From Actinomycetospora sp. NBRC 106375 (GTDB taxonomy: Bacteria; Actinomycetota; Actinomycetes; Mycobacteriales; Pseudonocardiaceae), in NCBI RefSeq assembly GCF_030269665.1, contig NZ_BSTS01000025.1, positions 1 through 64,000 on the forward strand: a DNA stretch of 64,000 nucleotides. The letters are read 5' to 3'. Position 1 is the stretch's first letter, and every line of letters begins with the position of its first letter. The notes beneath the pieces were generated by a model. That model made no database searches and was not told the origin of the DNA. It saw only the letters and a program-made list of their open reading frames with translations. Made by a program: the position numbers and the translations under genes. This document shows positions 44,854 through 54,227 of the stretch, one piece after another.

Positions 44854-45156
44854 TCACCCCCGGGCGAGGCGCTGCGTCAGGTGGACGGTGACGGTGTCGC
44901 CGACCCCTTTGCCGATCGTCGCCAGCAGCGCCGCCGGCATCGGCAGCTTGTGTGTGCCGTCGCCGAGGGCCATGAACGATCCGCGGTAGGCGTGGCCGTC
45001 GACCGTGCCGACCACCTTCACCAGACCGCGCGTGCCGAAGAACGCTGCGGACCAGTCGGTACAGAGGTAGGTCCAGCCGCCCGGCTTCGGGCTGCGCTGC
45101 ACCACGCCGGCGAATGTGTGGTCCAGGTCCGTGGTCTTCGTGGTGTTCGTGCTCAT
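44854..45156 (-). CDS. DUF1905 domain-containing protein
   Basis: The 100-residue protein matches the DUF1905 beta-barrel: [18 protein letters not shown] near the start and [23 protein letters not shown] in the middle. Members are often fused to YdeI-type proteins. Function is unknown. It is downstream of arsI with 121 bp between. Confidence 0.8.
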   Translation of the reverse strand: MSTNTTKTTDLDHTFAGVVQRSPKPGGWTYLCTDWSAAFFGTRGLVKVVGTVDGHAYRGSFMALGDGTHKLPMPAALLATIGKGVGDTVTVHLTQRLARG

Positions 45157-45277
45157 GGCGATCTCCCCGATGATGTCGACGCTGTCGAGGACTCCACGAA
45201 CAGCCTCGCCGTCATCGACATCCTCGTCCCACGGTTCACTCCGAGGGGCCCGGCGGCCGGGCTCCCCAGCGCCGTGA

Positions 45278-45733
45278 TCACGCACAACACCCGGTCTGCT
45301 CGGTGACGGGTTCGGCGGAGGCGTCGTCCGGCATCGTGGTGATGATCCCGTCGGTGCCGTACTCCGGGGAGTCGTCCTTCACGGTGTAGACCTCCCACGG
45401 CTCGTTCCCCGGACCCCGGACCCACACCTTGTCCTGGCGGGCGTAGCAACAGGTGGTGTCGTCCTCGACCTGGGTGAACAGCCCCAGCTCGGACAGGCGC
45501 GCGGTCGCGTCGTCGACCTCGTCGGTCGACTCCACCTCGACCCCGAGGTGGTCCATGACCGTCGGACGGTCGGCCTCGCCTTCGAGCAGCACCAGCTTCA
45601 GCGGCGGCTCGGCGACCGCGAAGTTGGCGTACCCGGGGCGGCGCTTGGCCGGCTCGACGCCGAAGAGCCGGCTGTAGAAGCGGATCGAGCCCTCCAGGTC
45701 GGAGACCCGCAGGGCGAGCTGCACTCGGGACAT
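45278..45733 (-). CDS. ArsI/CadI-family glyoxalase-fold metal or arsenic resistance protein
   Basis: The 151-residue vicinal-oxygen-chelate protein starts [22 protein letters not shown] and has [10 protein letters not shown], then [26 protein letters not shown] near residue 95. The paired cysteines in TTCCYA are those of ArsI, a C-As lyase for organoarsenicals, and of CadI. A C-terminal GCC pair ends the protein. It is divergent from an ArsR gene with shared operators, so arsenic or cadmium control is likely. ArsI and CadI cannot be separated by sight. Confidence 0.88.
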   Translation of the reverse strand: MSRVQLALRVSDLEGSIRFYSRLFGVEPAKRRPGYANFAVAEPPLKLVLLEGEADRPTVMDHLGVEVESTDEVDDATARLSELGLFTQVEDDTTCCYARQDKVWVRGPGNEPWEVYTVKDDSPEYGTDGIITTMPDDASAEPVTEQTGCCA

Positions 45734-45765
45734 GATGGTCCTCCTCGGTCTCGGCGGACGTCTGC

Positions 45766-45805
45766 TTCGACGTCGGTCGAACCAGAGGTTGCCCCCTTGG
45801 TTCGA
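45766..45805. promoter_or_regulatory. two inverted-repeat operator candidates in the arsI-arsR region
   Basis: TTCGAC-GTCG-GTCGAA spans 45766-45781, and TCGAACCA at 45777-45784 pairs with TGGTTCGA at 45798-45805. The two overlap and both lie in the 91-bp divergent region, where the ArsR protein should bind. Confidence 0.65.
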
Positions 45806-45824
45806 CGAGTGTCAAGGTAGACGT

Positions 45825-46211
45825 ATGTCGAAGCAGGAGCGGGCGTCGGCCACGTTCGGCCCGGTCGTCGGGTGCTGCGAGCCCCTCGTTCGTGAGCCGC
45901 TCTCGGCCGAGCAGTCGGTCGAGCTGTCGCGGGTGTTCAAGGCGATGGGCGACCCGGTCCGGCTGCGGCTGCTCTCGCTGATCGCCTCCCACGTCGGCGG
46001 CGAGGCGTGCGTCTGCGACCTCACTGACGTGTTCGACCTGTCCGGCCCGACCATCAGCCATCACCTCAAGGTGCTGCGCGAGGCCGGGCTGATCACCGGT
46101 GAACGGCGCGGCACCTGGGTGTACTACCGCGTGCGCCCCGACCTTCTCGCCCAGGTGTCCGCGGTGCTCGCGCCCGCCGGCTGTGACGAGCTGCCGGTCC
46201 TGGACGCATGA
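45825..46211 (+). CDS. ArsR/SmtB-family metalloregulator
   Basis: The 128-residue repressor has the winged helix LSRVFKAMGDPVRLRLLSLI, the metal-sensing cysteine pair in GEACVCDLTD (near residue 63) and the recognition helix DLSGPTISHHLKVLREAGLI. Further cysteines (VVGCCEP near 16 and AGCDEL near 121) could add ligands. The ELCVCDL pattern senses As(III) or Cd(II). It is expected to repress itself and the divergent arsI. Confidence 0.92.
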   Translation: MSKQERASATFGPVVGCCEPLVREPLSAEQSVELSRVFKAMGDPVRLRLLSLIASHVGGEACVCDLTDVFDLSGPTISHHLKVLREAGLITGERRGTWVYYRVRPDLLAQVSAVLAPAGCDELPVLDA

Positions 46212-46236
46212 GCGTTCCCGGGCGACAAGACGGTGC

Positions 46237-48912
46237 CTACGTCCGCGGAGGGACGGGATCCGACCCGGCTCCGTCGCGGGAGGCGCGGCGACGATCCGGG
46301 GTGACGCCCAGGGTCCGGGCCACCGCGGCGGCCTCCCGACGGGTGCGCACGTCCAGCTTGGTGAGGATCGCCGAGACGTGGTGGTCGGCGGTCTTCTCCG
46401 AGATCACCAGCCGTGCGGCGATCTCGGCGTTGGTGAGACCGTCGGCGAGGAGGCGCACCACGTCGACCTGCCGGGAGGTCAGCCCACCGGGGTTGGCCCG
46501 GGTGCTCGTCCGGGGCCGGAGGGGGACGCCGGTGACGCCGCGCCGGCGCAGGTCGCGCCGCACCCTCGCCGCCGCGGCGTCGGCGCCGAGCCGGTCGAGG
46601 ATCTCCAGTGCCGCGAACGTCTCCGTGCGCTCGCCGGAGTCGGCCATCGCGAGCGCCCGCTCGTAGGGGCACCCCAGCGTCTCCCAGCTCGCCGCGGACG
46701 CCGAGGGCCGCCCGTCGAGCAGCAGGCGATGGGGCTCGGCGACGCGCAGGCGCGTGGTGTCGACGTCGCGGCCGAGACGCACGAGCCAGACCGCGAGGTC
46801 GCCGGCCGACCACTCGGTGCCCGGCAGAGCCGCGGCCGGAAGGAGGGCGGCCGCGTCGTCGAGGCGGGAGTCGGCGGTCCCGGTCGTCCAGCACCGCTCG
46901 GCGAGCGCGGCGGCGGCGGGCAGCAGCTTGAGCGGCTCGCCGTAGCCCCGCGCCAGCTCCCAGGCCCGGTCGAGGAGGTCGCCGCCGCCGATCCTGCCGG
47001 TGCGCAGTTCCACCAGCCCGCGGACCAGGCACGGCCAGGTGTGGGTCACCGCCGACCGACTCCCGGAGAGCACCGTCGACGCGTCGCGGCGCGCGTCGTC
47101 CCAGGCGCCGCGCAGCAGGTGCAACCGCGCCCGGGCGCCGAGCTGCAGGCCGTGGGCGATCCGGACGTCCCGCTCCGCGGTCAGCGGGAGGCTGCGCTCG
47201 AGGACCTCCGCCGCGTCGTCGAGCCGGCGCTGCTCGACGTCGATCTCGGTGAGGCTGCTCGCGACGGTGGAGCGGGCCTCCTCGTCGAACCGCTCGCGGG
47301 CGTGCTCGAGGACGGCGAGGAGCCGGTCGCGGGCCCCGTCCTCCCCGTCCATCATCGCGACCACGGACTCGATGACCCCGAGGCGGACGTCGAGCGCGCG
47401 GTCCCGGGCGACGTCGGTGACCTCGCGGGCACGCGCGCACCGCTCCCGGGCGCCCACGAGGTCGCTCGCCTGCATGGCCAGGAACGCCTGGATGGAGTGG
47501 GCGTGCCCCGAGCGCCGCGTTCCCGGGCGGGCCGGGGTCCGGCTCGGCGGCGAGCACGTCCACGGCGGCGGCCGCGTACTCCTCGGCGTGGCGCCGGTGG
47601 CCGAGATACCACTCGAGCACGGCCAGCAGCCGGTGGCCGGCGCTGACGCCGCGGGAGTCGCCCTCGGTCCGGCGCAGCGAGACGGCCTGCCGACCGGCGG
47701 CGACCGCCTCGTCGAGACGGTCGGTGAGGTACAGCTCGACGGTGAGCAGCTCGGCCAGCTCGGCACGGACGTCGAGAGCGCCGTCGGGGGCCGCCTCGAG
47801 GGCGGTCCGGAAGAACCGGACGGCCTCGGTGTGGGCTCCCGACCCGGACGCGACGCGCGCCGCGCTCGCGGCGTAGGACGACACACGCTCGCCGTCGCCG
47901 GCGGCCGCGGCGTGGTGCACCAGTACCGCGGGGTCCGGGTCGGGCTGCGTCTCGAACGCCGCGAGCAACCGCCGGTGCAGGGTCACGTCACCGCCGGGAG
48001 GGATGGCGTCGGCGATCGCGAGCCGGCAGATGTCGTGCCGGTAGGTGATCCGCCGCCGGTCGCGGACCACGAGCCCGGCGGCGTCGAGCGTGCGCAGGGG
48101 TCCGCTCCCGACCCCGAGCGCCGGCAGCAGCCCGTCCGGGATCCCGGTGGGGCGCAGGCGACCAGCTCGGCCAGGTCGCGGGCGACGGCATCGAGGCCGG
48201 CGGCACGGGCGAGGACGGCGTCACGCACCGTAGGAGGCAGGACCTCCCCGCCCTGGGTGACGATCTCGGTGACGAAGAAGGAGTTCCCGCGGGTGAGCCG
48301 GTGCAGGCGGGCCGGGTCGATGTCGCGGGCCCCGACCATCGCCGTGACCCCCTCGAGGCTCAGTGGCGCGACGTCGAGCCGGGTGGCCGCGGGCGAGCGG
48401 GCCACGTCGCCGAGCAGGCCGCGCAGGGCGTGCTGGTGGTCGAGCTCGTCGTCGCGGTACGTAGCCAGCACCAGCGAGCGCGTCCCCGGCATCCGGCGCA
48501 GCAGGAAGCGCAGCAGGTCGACCGTGGCCTCGTCGGCCCACTGCAGGTCGTCGACGACGAGCAGCACCGACCGTTCCCGCAGGAGGCGCAGGAGCTCGTC
48601 GCAGATCGCGTGGAGCGGGGCCCCGGCGGCCAGCGATCGGGCGACGGGGTCGCCGAGGTCGGCCGCGACGTCGTGCAGAGGGCCGAGCGGGCGCGGGACG
48701 CCCAGCGGGTCGCAGACGCCCCACAGCACCTGGCCGTCGTCGACACCGTCGGCGAACACCCGGGCGAGCCGGGCCTTGCCGACACCGGACTCGCCGGCCA
48801 GCAGGACGGTCGACCCCGATCCACCGAGCGCGTCGTCCCAGGCCCGGCGCAGACACAGGAGCTGGTCGTCGCGCTCCAGCAGGTCCACGGCGATGACGGT
48901 ACGTGACCACAT
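46237..48912 (-). pseudogene. LuxR-family regulator with ATPase domain, broken by two single-base indels
   Basis: An intact gene would code for about 890 residues: an N-terminal AAA-type ATPase (LLAGESGVGKARLARVF, LLVVDDLQWADEATVDLLRF), a long helical repeat region and a C-terminal LuxR helix-turn-helix (GLTSRQVDVVRLLADGLTNAEIAARLVISEKTADHHVSAI). The frame shifts near 48150-48160, where a base is missing in a C-rich run, and again near 47507-47512, where GGGG replaces an expected GGG. Protein similarity continues without a gap across both, so the changes are recent or are assembly errors. Confidence 0.75.
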
Positions 48913-49083
48913 GATTGGGCGGAACGTCCCGATCGGAGCAGTGGCCGCCGTGAGGTGCACGATCTGGCGCCTCCCGGTGCGCGCGGTGGCGACGCAGTGG
49001 TGGTGAGCCCTCCTCGTAGTGTGAGCAGCACCATCCCGGTACCGATTAGTAGGACTTCCGAGTAACCGAGGAGGGGCGGCACC

Positions 49084-50145
49084 GTGGGGGGAAGCGTCGC
49101 TCCCTGGCGTGCCCCGCCCTTCGTGGAGGTCCACGTGCCTGCTGCCCCGATCACCGCCCGGACCGTCGAGGCGCGCGAGGCGAGGTTGCTGGGGCTGGGG
49201 GCCTACCGACCCCGACGCACGGTCACCAACGACGAGGTCTGCGCACGGATCGAGGGCACCGACCCCGGATGGGTCCTGTCGCGCTCGGGCATCAGCACCC
49301 GGCGGTTCGCCGGCGCCGACGAGACCGTCGTGGTGATGGCCGCGCAGGCGGCCGGCGACGCCCTGGCCGCCGCCGGCCTGGCTGCGGGCCAGATCGACGC
49401 GGTGCTGGTCGCGACCATGTCCCCCGACACCGTCTGCCCCCAGGTCTCGACGCGCGTCGCCGCCCTCCTCGGCGTGACCGCGCCGGCGATGGATCTCGGC
49501 GCGGCGTGCTCAGGGTTCTGCTACGGCCTCGAGCTCGCCGCCTCCCTCGTCCGCGGCGGCACCGCGCAGCACGTGCTCCTCGTCGGCGTCGAGCGCATGA
49601 GTGACCTGCTCGACCCCACCGACCGCGGCACCGCGTTCCTGTTCGGCGACGGCGCAGGCGCGGTCGTCGTCGGACCCTCCGCGGCCCCGGGCGTCGGACC
49701 GGTCGCCTGGGGCAGCGACGGCGCCAACGCCGAGCTCATCGTCCACGGCCCGAGCGGATCGGGGACCGACGAGCAGGTCCCCGGCCTGCGCATGCAGGGC
49801 CCCGCGGTGTTCCGATGGGCCAGCACCCAGATCGCCCCGCTCGCCGAGAAGGCCCTCGCCACCGCCGGCGTCGGCGTCGGCGACCTCGACGCCTTCGTCC
49901 CCCACCAGGCCAACAACCGGATCACCGACGCCCTCGTCCGCGCCCTGGCGCTGTCCGAGCGCACCGTCGTGGCACGCGACGTCGTCACCACCGGCAACAC
50001 CTCCGCGGCCTCGGTCCCCCTGGCCATGCACGCGCTGCTGACCGACGGCACCGCTCGCCCCGGCGACCTCGCCCTGCTGGCGGGCTTCGGCGCCGGCCTG
50101 ACCTACGCCGCCCAGGTCGTCGCCCTGCCGGGCGTGGGCTCCTGA
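49084..50145 (+). CDS. 3-oxoacyl-ACP synthase III (FabH-like)
   Basis: The KAS III-fold protein condenses an acyl-CoA starter with malonyl-ACP. Catalytic residues are the Cys in GAACSGFCYGLE (near residue 140), the His in VPHQANNRI (near 277) and the Asn in TGNTSAAS. Unlike OleA it lacks the upstream glutamate segment. The GTG after GAGGAGGGG is used; a GTG 17 codons later with GGAGGT also fits and gives the usual FabH N-terminus. Solitary, so fatty-acid or secondary-metabolite priming cannot be separated. Confidence 0.87.
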   Translation: MGGSVAPWRAPPFVEVHVPAAPITARTVEAREARLLGLGAYRPRRTVTNDEVCARIEGTDPGWVLSRSGISTRRFAGADETVVVMAAQAAGDALAAAGLAAGQIDAVLVATMSPDTVCPQVSTRVAALLGVTAPAMDLGAACSGFCYGLELAASLVRGGTAQHVLLVGVERMSDLLDPTDRGTAFLFGDGAGAVVVGPSAAPGVGPVAWGSDGANAELIVHGPSGSGTDEQVPGLRMQGPAVFRWASTQIAPLAEKALATAGVGVGDLDAFVPHQANNRITDALVRALALSERTVVARDVVTTGNTSAASVPLAMHALLTDGTARPGDLALLAGFGAGLTYAAQVVALPGVGS

Positions 50146-50187
50146 CCGGTGCCCGGGCGCGCAGGCCGGCTCCCCCCGCTCGAGTCG

Positions 50188-51147
50188 TCAGGAGCTCGGG
50201 GTGCATGTGCTCTCGAGCGCGTCCGCGGCCTGACGGGTCGCCACCCCGAGCGGGTGGCGCGGTCCCCCGGGCGGCGGCACGACCGCCACGGGACACGGCG
50301 AGCGGTGCACCATGCGCCGGCTCACCGAACCCAGCAGGAGGCCGGCGACCGGTCCGCGCCCACGGGTGCCGACCACCAGGAGCCGCGCCCCGCGGGCGTG
50401 GTGCTCCAGCGCTGCCGACGGGTGGGTGCGCTCGACGACCGACGAGATCGCCACGTCGGGATGCGCCGCGGAGTGGCCCGCGAGCTGTTCGGCGAGGATG
50501 CGGCGCTCGCTCGTGGCGATCGCGCCCCAGTCGAGCAGCGGTTCGAGGTCCGGCCCGATGCGGAGATCCCACCAGGTGTGCACGGCCACGAGCGGGCAGC
50601 CGGCCGCATCCGCGGCCTCGACCGCGAAGTCGACCGCGGCCGCGCTCGTCGGCGACCCGTCGACCCCGACCACGACCGGCGCCGCGTCGTCCGCGGTCAC
50701 GTCGCCCCGCACCACCACGACCGGCCCGGCGGAGTGGGCCGCGCACGAGGCCGCGACCGAGCCCGCGAAGGGTTCCCCGAGGTCGGCCTCGCCGCGTTCC
50801 CCCACGACCAGGAGTCCTCTCCCCGCCTCCTCGAGCAGGACCGGGGCGGCGGGACCGTCGACGAGCCGATCGGTCACGACGAGTCCGGGGGCGACCTCCT
50901 CGGCCGCCCGCAGCGCCTCGTCGACGTCGTGGCGCGCCCGGACGAGGATGCCCTGCTGGTACCGGCGCCACAGCGACGCCTCGGACATGAGGGTGGGATC
51001 GACGCCGCCGTACGCCAGCACGATGCGCAGCTCGCGGCCGCGGGCCAGCGCCTCGCGGGCGGCCCACCGGACGGCACGCCGGGCCGTCGCGGACCCGTCC
51101 GTCCCGACCACGACCGGCCCGAGAACGCTGGTGCCGTTGCTCGTCAC
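50188..51147 (-). CDS. tandem universal stress protein
   Basis: The 319-residue protein has two USP domains. Both retain the ATP-binding G-x2-G-x9-G-[ST] pattern: GERGEADLGEPFAGS in the first and GTRGRGPVAGLLLGS in the second. Tandem ATP-binding USPs of this size match mycobacterial TB31.7 (Rv2623), a dormancy protein that restrains growth. A GTG start gives VTSNGTS. It lies 8 bp after a small repeat gene that has a dormancy-type box upstream. Confidence 0.9.
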   Translation of the reverse strand: MTSNGTSVLGPVVVGTDGSATARRAVRWAAREALARGRELRIVLAYGGVDPTLMSEASLWRRYQQGILVRARHDVDEALRAAEEVAPGLVVTDRLVDGPAAPVLLEEAGRGLLVVGERGEADLGEPFAGSVAASCAAHSAGPVVVVRGDVTADDAAPVVVGVDGSPTSAAAVDFAVEAADAAGCPLVAVHTWWDLRIGPDLEPLLDWGAIATSERRILAEQLAGHSAAHPDVAISSVVERTHPSAALEHHARGARLLVVGTRGRGPVAGLLLGSVSRRMVHRSPCPVAVVPPPGGPRHPLGVATRQAADALESTCTPSS

Positions 51148-51155
51148 GGCGGCGC

Positions 51156-51359
51156 TCAGGCGACCGCGGCGTGGCGCGCGGGCCCGCCGGCGACGACGCC
51201 GAGGTGGATGCCCGCGAAGTCCTCGACCACGCCGCCGGGCAGGACCCGCCCGATCCGTACGCCGGCGAAGTCGGTGACGCAGCCCTGGTCGTCCACCCGA
51301 CCGATCGCCACCCCGGCGTGGTCCTCCACCCGGCGGGCGCCGTCCTGCGTCGTGTCCAT
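51156..51359 (-). CDS. small protein with three tandem repeats
   Basis: Sixty-seven residues contain three near-identical units of about 17 residues: DHAGVAIGRVDDQGCVT, DFAGVRIGRVLPGGVVE and DFAGIHLGVVAGG. The pattern (D-[FH]-A-G-[VI]-x-[IL]-G-x-V) suggests a beta-hairpin repeat or a small beta-solenoid. I do not know a named family. It precedes the tandem USP by 8 bp, and a GGGCC-N4-GTCCG box lies 98 bases upstream. Confidence 0.7.
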   Translation of the reverse strand: MDTTQDGARRVEDHAGVAIGRVDDQGCVTDFAGVRIGRVLPGGVVEDFAGIHLGVVAGGPARHAAVA

Positions 51360-51377
51360 GTCGTTCTCCTCTCGGCA

Positions 51378-51398
51378 CGGCGGGCGCACCGCCCGCCG
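51378..51398 (-). other. perfect hairpin just upstream of the repeat protein
   Basis: CGGCGGGCG and CGCCCGCCG form a nine-base stem with a CAC loop, 18 bases before the start codon. It would lie in the 5' leader and might attenuate or stabilise the message, or end the MarR transcript. Confidence 0.45.
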
Positions 51399-51456
51399 GG
51401 GTCGAGGCTCCCGCTCCGGGGCCGTCGGGCACCGCGGCCCGAGGACCCGCCGTGCC

Positions 51457-51470
51457 GGGCCGTTGGTCCG
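51457..51470. promoter_or_regulatory. DevR-like box F
   Basis: GGGCC-GTTG-GTCCG: 8 of 10 half-site positions agree with the mycobacterial DosR core GGGAC-N4-GTCCC. It precedes the repeat protein and tandem USP operon. Confidence 0.5.
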
Positions 51471-51476
51471 TGCCTG

Positions 51477-52022
51477 TCAGGTGGTCGGCTCCTCTCCCGA
51501 CTCGACCACCGGCGGTGGGGGTCCGGGTGCGGCGGGACCGTCCCCGGACGCGCTGTCCGCCCGCACCATCCGGCGCCGCAGGTCGTTGAGGTCGCCGGCG
51601 CGCAGCCTCAGGGCGGCCGCGACGCGATCCAGCAGGTCGGCGAGCTCGTGCAGGTGCTCCAGCGGCACGCCGTCGAGCCCGGTCGAGACGTCCTCGTGGA
51701 ACAGCCGGTCCATGAGCTCCGCGACGCGACGGCCGCGCGGCGTGAGCTCGACGAGCCTGCTGCGGCGATCCGTCGGGTGGCGGCGCCGGACGACGAGACC
51801 CTTGGCGTGCAGCCGGTCGACGAGGGCCGTGCCGGCCGGGGCCGCGACACCGAGGCGCGCCGCGAGCAGGGAGACGGGCTGGGCGTCCTGCCTCCCGAGG
51901 TCCGAGAGCGTGAGCAGCTCCCCGATGCCGAGCCCGAGGACGTCGGCATGGGCCCGCCGGTAGGCATCGAGCGCGAGCACCAGGTCCCGCATCCGGCCGG
52001 GCATGTCCGCGTGGTCGGTCAT
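51477..52022 (-). CDS. MarR-family transcriptional regulator
   Basis: The 181-residue protein has the winged helix-turn-helix LLAARLGVAAPAGTALVDRLHAKGLVVRRRHPTDRRSRLVELT, with the DRR wing typical of MarR. A proline-rich tail follows the fold and is unusual for the family. It is 60 bp downstream of the DUF7144 gene on the same strand. Ligand and targets are unknown. Confidence 0.88.
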   Translation of the reverse strand: MTDHADMPGRMRDLVLALDAYRRAHADVLGLGIGELLTLSDLGRQDAQPVSLLAARLGVAAPAGTALVDRLHAKGLVVRRRHPTDRRSRLVELTPRGRRVAELMDRLFHEDVSTGLDGVPLEHLHELADLLDRVAAALRLRAGDLNDLRRRMVRADSASGDGPAAPGPPPPVVESGEEPTT

Positions 52023-52082
52023 CGGCCCTCCTCCCGACGCGCGCCACGGGCCGGCGCGTGCACCGGCCCGGGGCCACGGGCG

Positions 52083-52526
52083 TCAGCGCCGGGTGCCCAG
52101 CGGCATGCCCCACGTGGTGACGAGTGCGTAGAGCACCAGCACGTCCAGGCCGATCACGACGATCGACCAGACCGGCGCGACGGGGATGGCGATCAGGTGC
52201 ACGATCGCGCTCAGGGCGACGAGCACGATCGCCGCGCTCCGCGCCCAGGCGGGCGCCTCGCCGAGCATGCTGACCCCGACGAGGGCGACGAGCGCCCCCA
52301 GGATCAGGTGCACCCAGCCCCACGTCGCCCAGGACAGGACGAACACGGCGCCGCCGGCGGTGGAGACGAAGTACGTCGGGCTCAGCGTCGCCGCGAGGCC
52401 CTCGAGGACGCCGAAGACCCCGACCACGACCATCACGATGGCGCCGAAGTGCACCCAGCCGGCCCACGTGCCCGACGCCGGCGCGGTCGACGGGTACTCG
52501 CTCCTCATCTCGGTCTGTTCGCTCAT
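52083..52526 (-). CDS. DUF7144-type membrane protein
   Basis: The 147-residue protein has four transmembrane helices, beginning with the signature WAGWVHFGAIVMVVVGVFGVLEG and continuing WGWVHLILGALVALVGVSML. The family is widespread in actinobacterial stress clusters but has no known function. A GGGTC-N4-GTCCC box lies 82 bases before the start. Confidence 0.82.
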   Translation of the reverse strand: MSEQTEMRSEYPSTAPASGTWAGWVHFGAIVMVVVGVFGVLEGLAATLSPTYFVSTAGGAVFVLSWATWGWVHLILGALVALVGVSMLGEAPAWARSAAIVLVALSAIVHLIAIPVAPVWSIVVIGLDVLVLYALVTTWGMPLGTRR

Positions 52527-52607
52527 GGCTCCTCCCAGGGCTCTCGATCGGGCCCGTCGGGTGGACGGGTCCACCGCGACGTTCCCGCCGGCACCCGCGC
52601 GGGTGCA

Positions 52608-52621
52608 GGGTCCAACGTCCC
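52608..52621. promoter_or_regulatory. DevR-like box E
   Basis: GGGTC-CAAC-GTCCC: one half-site is exact and the other has one change from GGGAC-N4-GTCCC. It precedes the DUF7144 gene. Confidence 0.55.
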
Positions 52622-52677
52622 CGCCCGGACGGCCGCCGGGCCCGCCGCCGGAGGGCGGTCGGGGCGCGCCCGGGCGC

Positions 52678-53298
52678 TCAGGCGGCGCTGCCGTGGGCCG
52701 GGCACCGGTCACGGCGGTGCGTGGCGACGTGCACAGTGCCGGGGACACCGGCGGCGATCACCGTCGCGATGTGCTGCTGCAGCGGGTCGTCCTCCTCGTC
52801 GCAGAGGACGACCTCGCCTCGGTCGGCGTGCACGTCCCAGCGGTGCCAGCCGGCGTAGGTGTCGAGGCGGCGTGACACGGCCGCCCGGAGGTCTTCGTCG
52901 CTGCGGGCGAGGACGCCGGCGACGTCCCGGCGGGTCACGATGCCGACGAGCGCGCCCTCGGAGACGACCGGGAGGCTGCGGAGACCCCGATCGATCATGG
53001 GCGCGACGGCGTCGGCCACGTCGCTCCACGCGCTCACCGTGCGGACGTCGCGGGTCATCACCTCGCGGACGGTCCGTGGCGGGGGCGGGTCGTCGTCGGC
53101 CCCGCCGGACCGCGGATCGTCGAGCACCCGCCCGCGCAGGACGTCGGACTCGCCGATCACACCGACGAGGACGCCGTCGGCGGCGAGCACCGGCAGCAGC
53201 GTGAACCCGTGGTGCACCAGCAGCTCGGCCGCGGCGTGGACCGGGGTGTCCGGGCCCACCGTCACCGTGGTCCGGGTCATGACGTCCTGGACCCTCAC
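52678..53298 (-). CDS. CBS-pair protein with BON-like C-terminal domain
   Basis: The 206-residue protein has two CBS motifs (VMTRTTVTVGPDTPVHAAAELL and VMTRDVRTVSAWSDVADAVAPM), each with a G-[IV]-[VI]-G-x-x-[ST] turn, and a C-terminal BON-like segment from about residue 140. CBS pairs bind adenine nucleotides. GTG overlaps the USP stop by 4 bp, giving a three-gene operon flavodoxin-USP-CBS. Confidence 0.87.
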   Translation of the reverse strand: MRVQDVMTRTTVTVGPDTPVHAAAELLVHHGFTLLPVLAADGVLVGVIGESDVLRGRVLDDPRSGGADDDPPPPRTVREVMTRDVRTVSAWSDVADAVAPMIDRGLRSLPVVSEGALVGIVTRRDVAGVLARSDEDLRAAVSRRLDTYAGWHRWDVHADRGEVVLCDEEDDPLQQHIATVIAAGVPGTVHVATHRRDRCPAHGSAA

Positions 53299-54227
53299 GG
53301 GCCGTCCTCCGCCCGGGCGGCGCCCGCGGTCGGGGCACCGGCACCCGGCGCTCCCCGCCCGGCGGCACGCGCCGGTTCCGGACGGGTCCCGGCCGACGTG
53401 CCCGGCGGCACGACGACGACGGGACGGGAGATCCGCCGGAGGAGGTCGCGGCGCGTGGAGTGGACGGGGTGCCAGCGGCCGTGGGGACCGACGCCGAGCA
53501 CCACGAGCTCGGCGTCGTGTGACTGATCGGCGAGGACCCGGTCCGCCCGCTCCTCGGCGACGACCACGTGCACGGCGGACGGGCGGTCCGCGCCGAGCTC
53601 GGGAAGCTCCTCGGACACCGTGCGGGCGTCCCGACCGGCCCGCACGACGACCAGCGGCGTCCCGCGTCGCGCCGCCCGGTCGGCGGCGAAGCGGAGGGCG
53701 CCGCGGGAGCCGGGGGTGCCGTCGTCGCCGACGACCACGCCGCGGCCGCCCGTGCCGTCGAGCAGGCCGTCGTCCCCGTGGTCGTCGCCGGGGACGACGA
53801 CCACGGGGACGTCGACGTGGCCCGCGAGGCCCCGGGCGATCCCGCCCATCAGCAGCTCGCCGGCGAGCCCGAACCGATCGGTACCGATGACGATCGCGGC
53901 CGCGGTCCGGGCCTGCGCCCGGAGGACCCCGACCGGGCCGCTCTCGATCAGCGTCTCGTCGACCGCCAGTCCCGGGGCGACCTCCCGCGCCACGGCGCGC
54001 ATCGCGTGCAGCTCGCGGCGCGCCGCCGCGAGCAGTGCCTCCCCCGCGTCCACGCCGATGACGGAGCGGCCCGGGTAGCTGCCCCGCGGCGGGACCAGGG
54101 CGCACACCAGCCGGAGCGAGGCGCCGCGGTCCCGCGCCTCGGCCGCGGCCCACCGCACCGCCGGCGCTCCTCGGCCCTCGAGCGCCACCCCGACGACGAT
54201 CGCCCCGCCGTCCGGTCCGCCGGTCAC
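53295..54227 (-). CDS. tandem universal stress protein with degenerate ATP motifs
   Basis: The 310-residue protein has two USP domains but neither retains G-x2-G-x9-GS: the first has GTDRFGLAGELLMGG and the second GVGPHGRWHPVHST. It is therefore probably not an ATP-binding USP. The long alanine/glycine-rich C-terminal tail is also unusual. It lies between a flavodoxin and a CBS gene with 4-bp overlaps on both sides. Confidence 0.85.
   Translation of the reverse strand: MTGGPDGGAIVVGVALEGRGAPAVRWAAAEARDRGASLRLVCALVPPRGSYPGRSVIGVDAGEALLAAARRELHAMRAVAREVAPGLAVDETLIESGPVGVLRAQARTAAAIVIGTDRFGLAGELLMGGIARGLAGHVDVPVVVVPGDDHGDDGLLDGTGGRGVVVGDDGTPGSRGALRFAADRAARRGTPLVVVRAGRDARTVSEELPELGADRPSAVHVVVAEERADRVLADQSHDAELVVLGVGPHGRWHPVHSTRRDLLRRISRPVVVVPPGTSAGTRPEPARAAGRGAPGAGAPTAGAARAEDGP

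Noticed and set aside
52665..52676. GCGCCCGGGCGC as a terminator of the CBS gene
   Set aside because: A palindrome without a loop and without a U-tract; common by chance in this composition.
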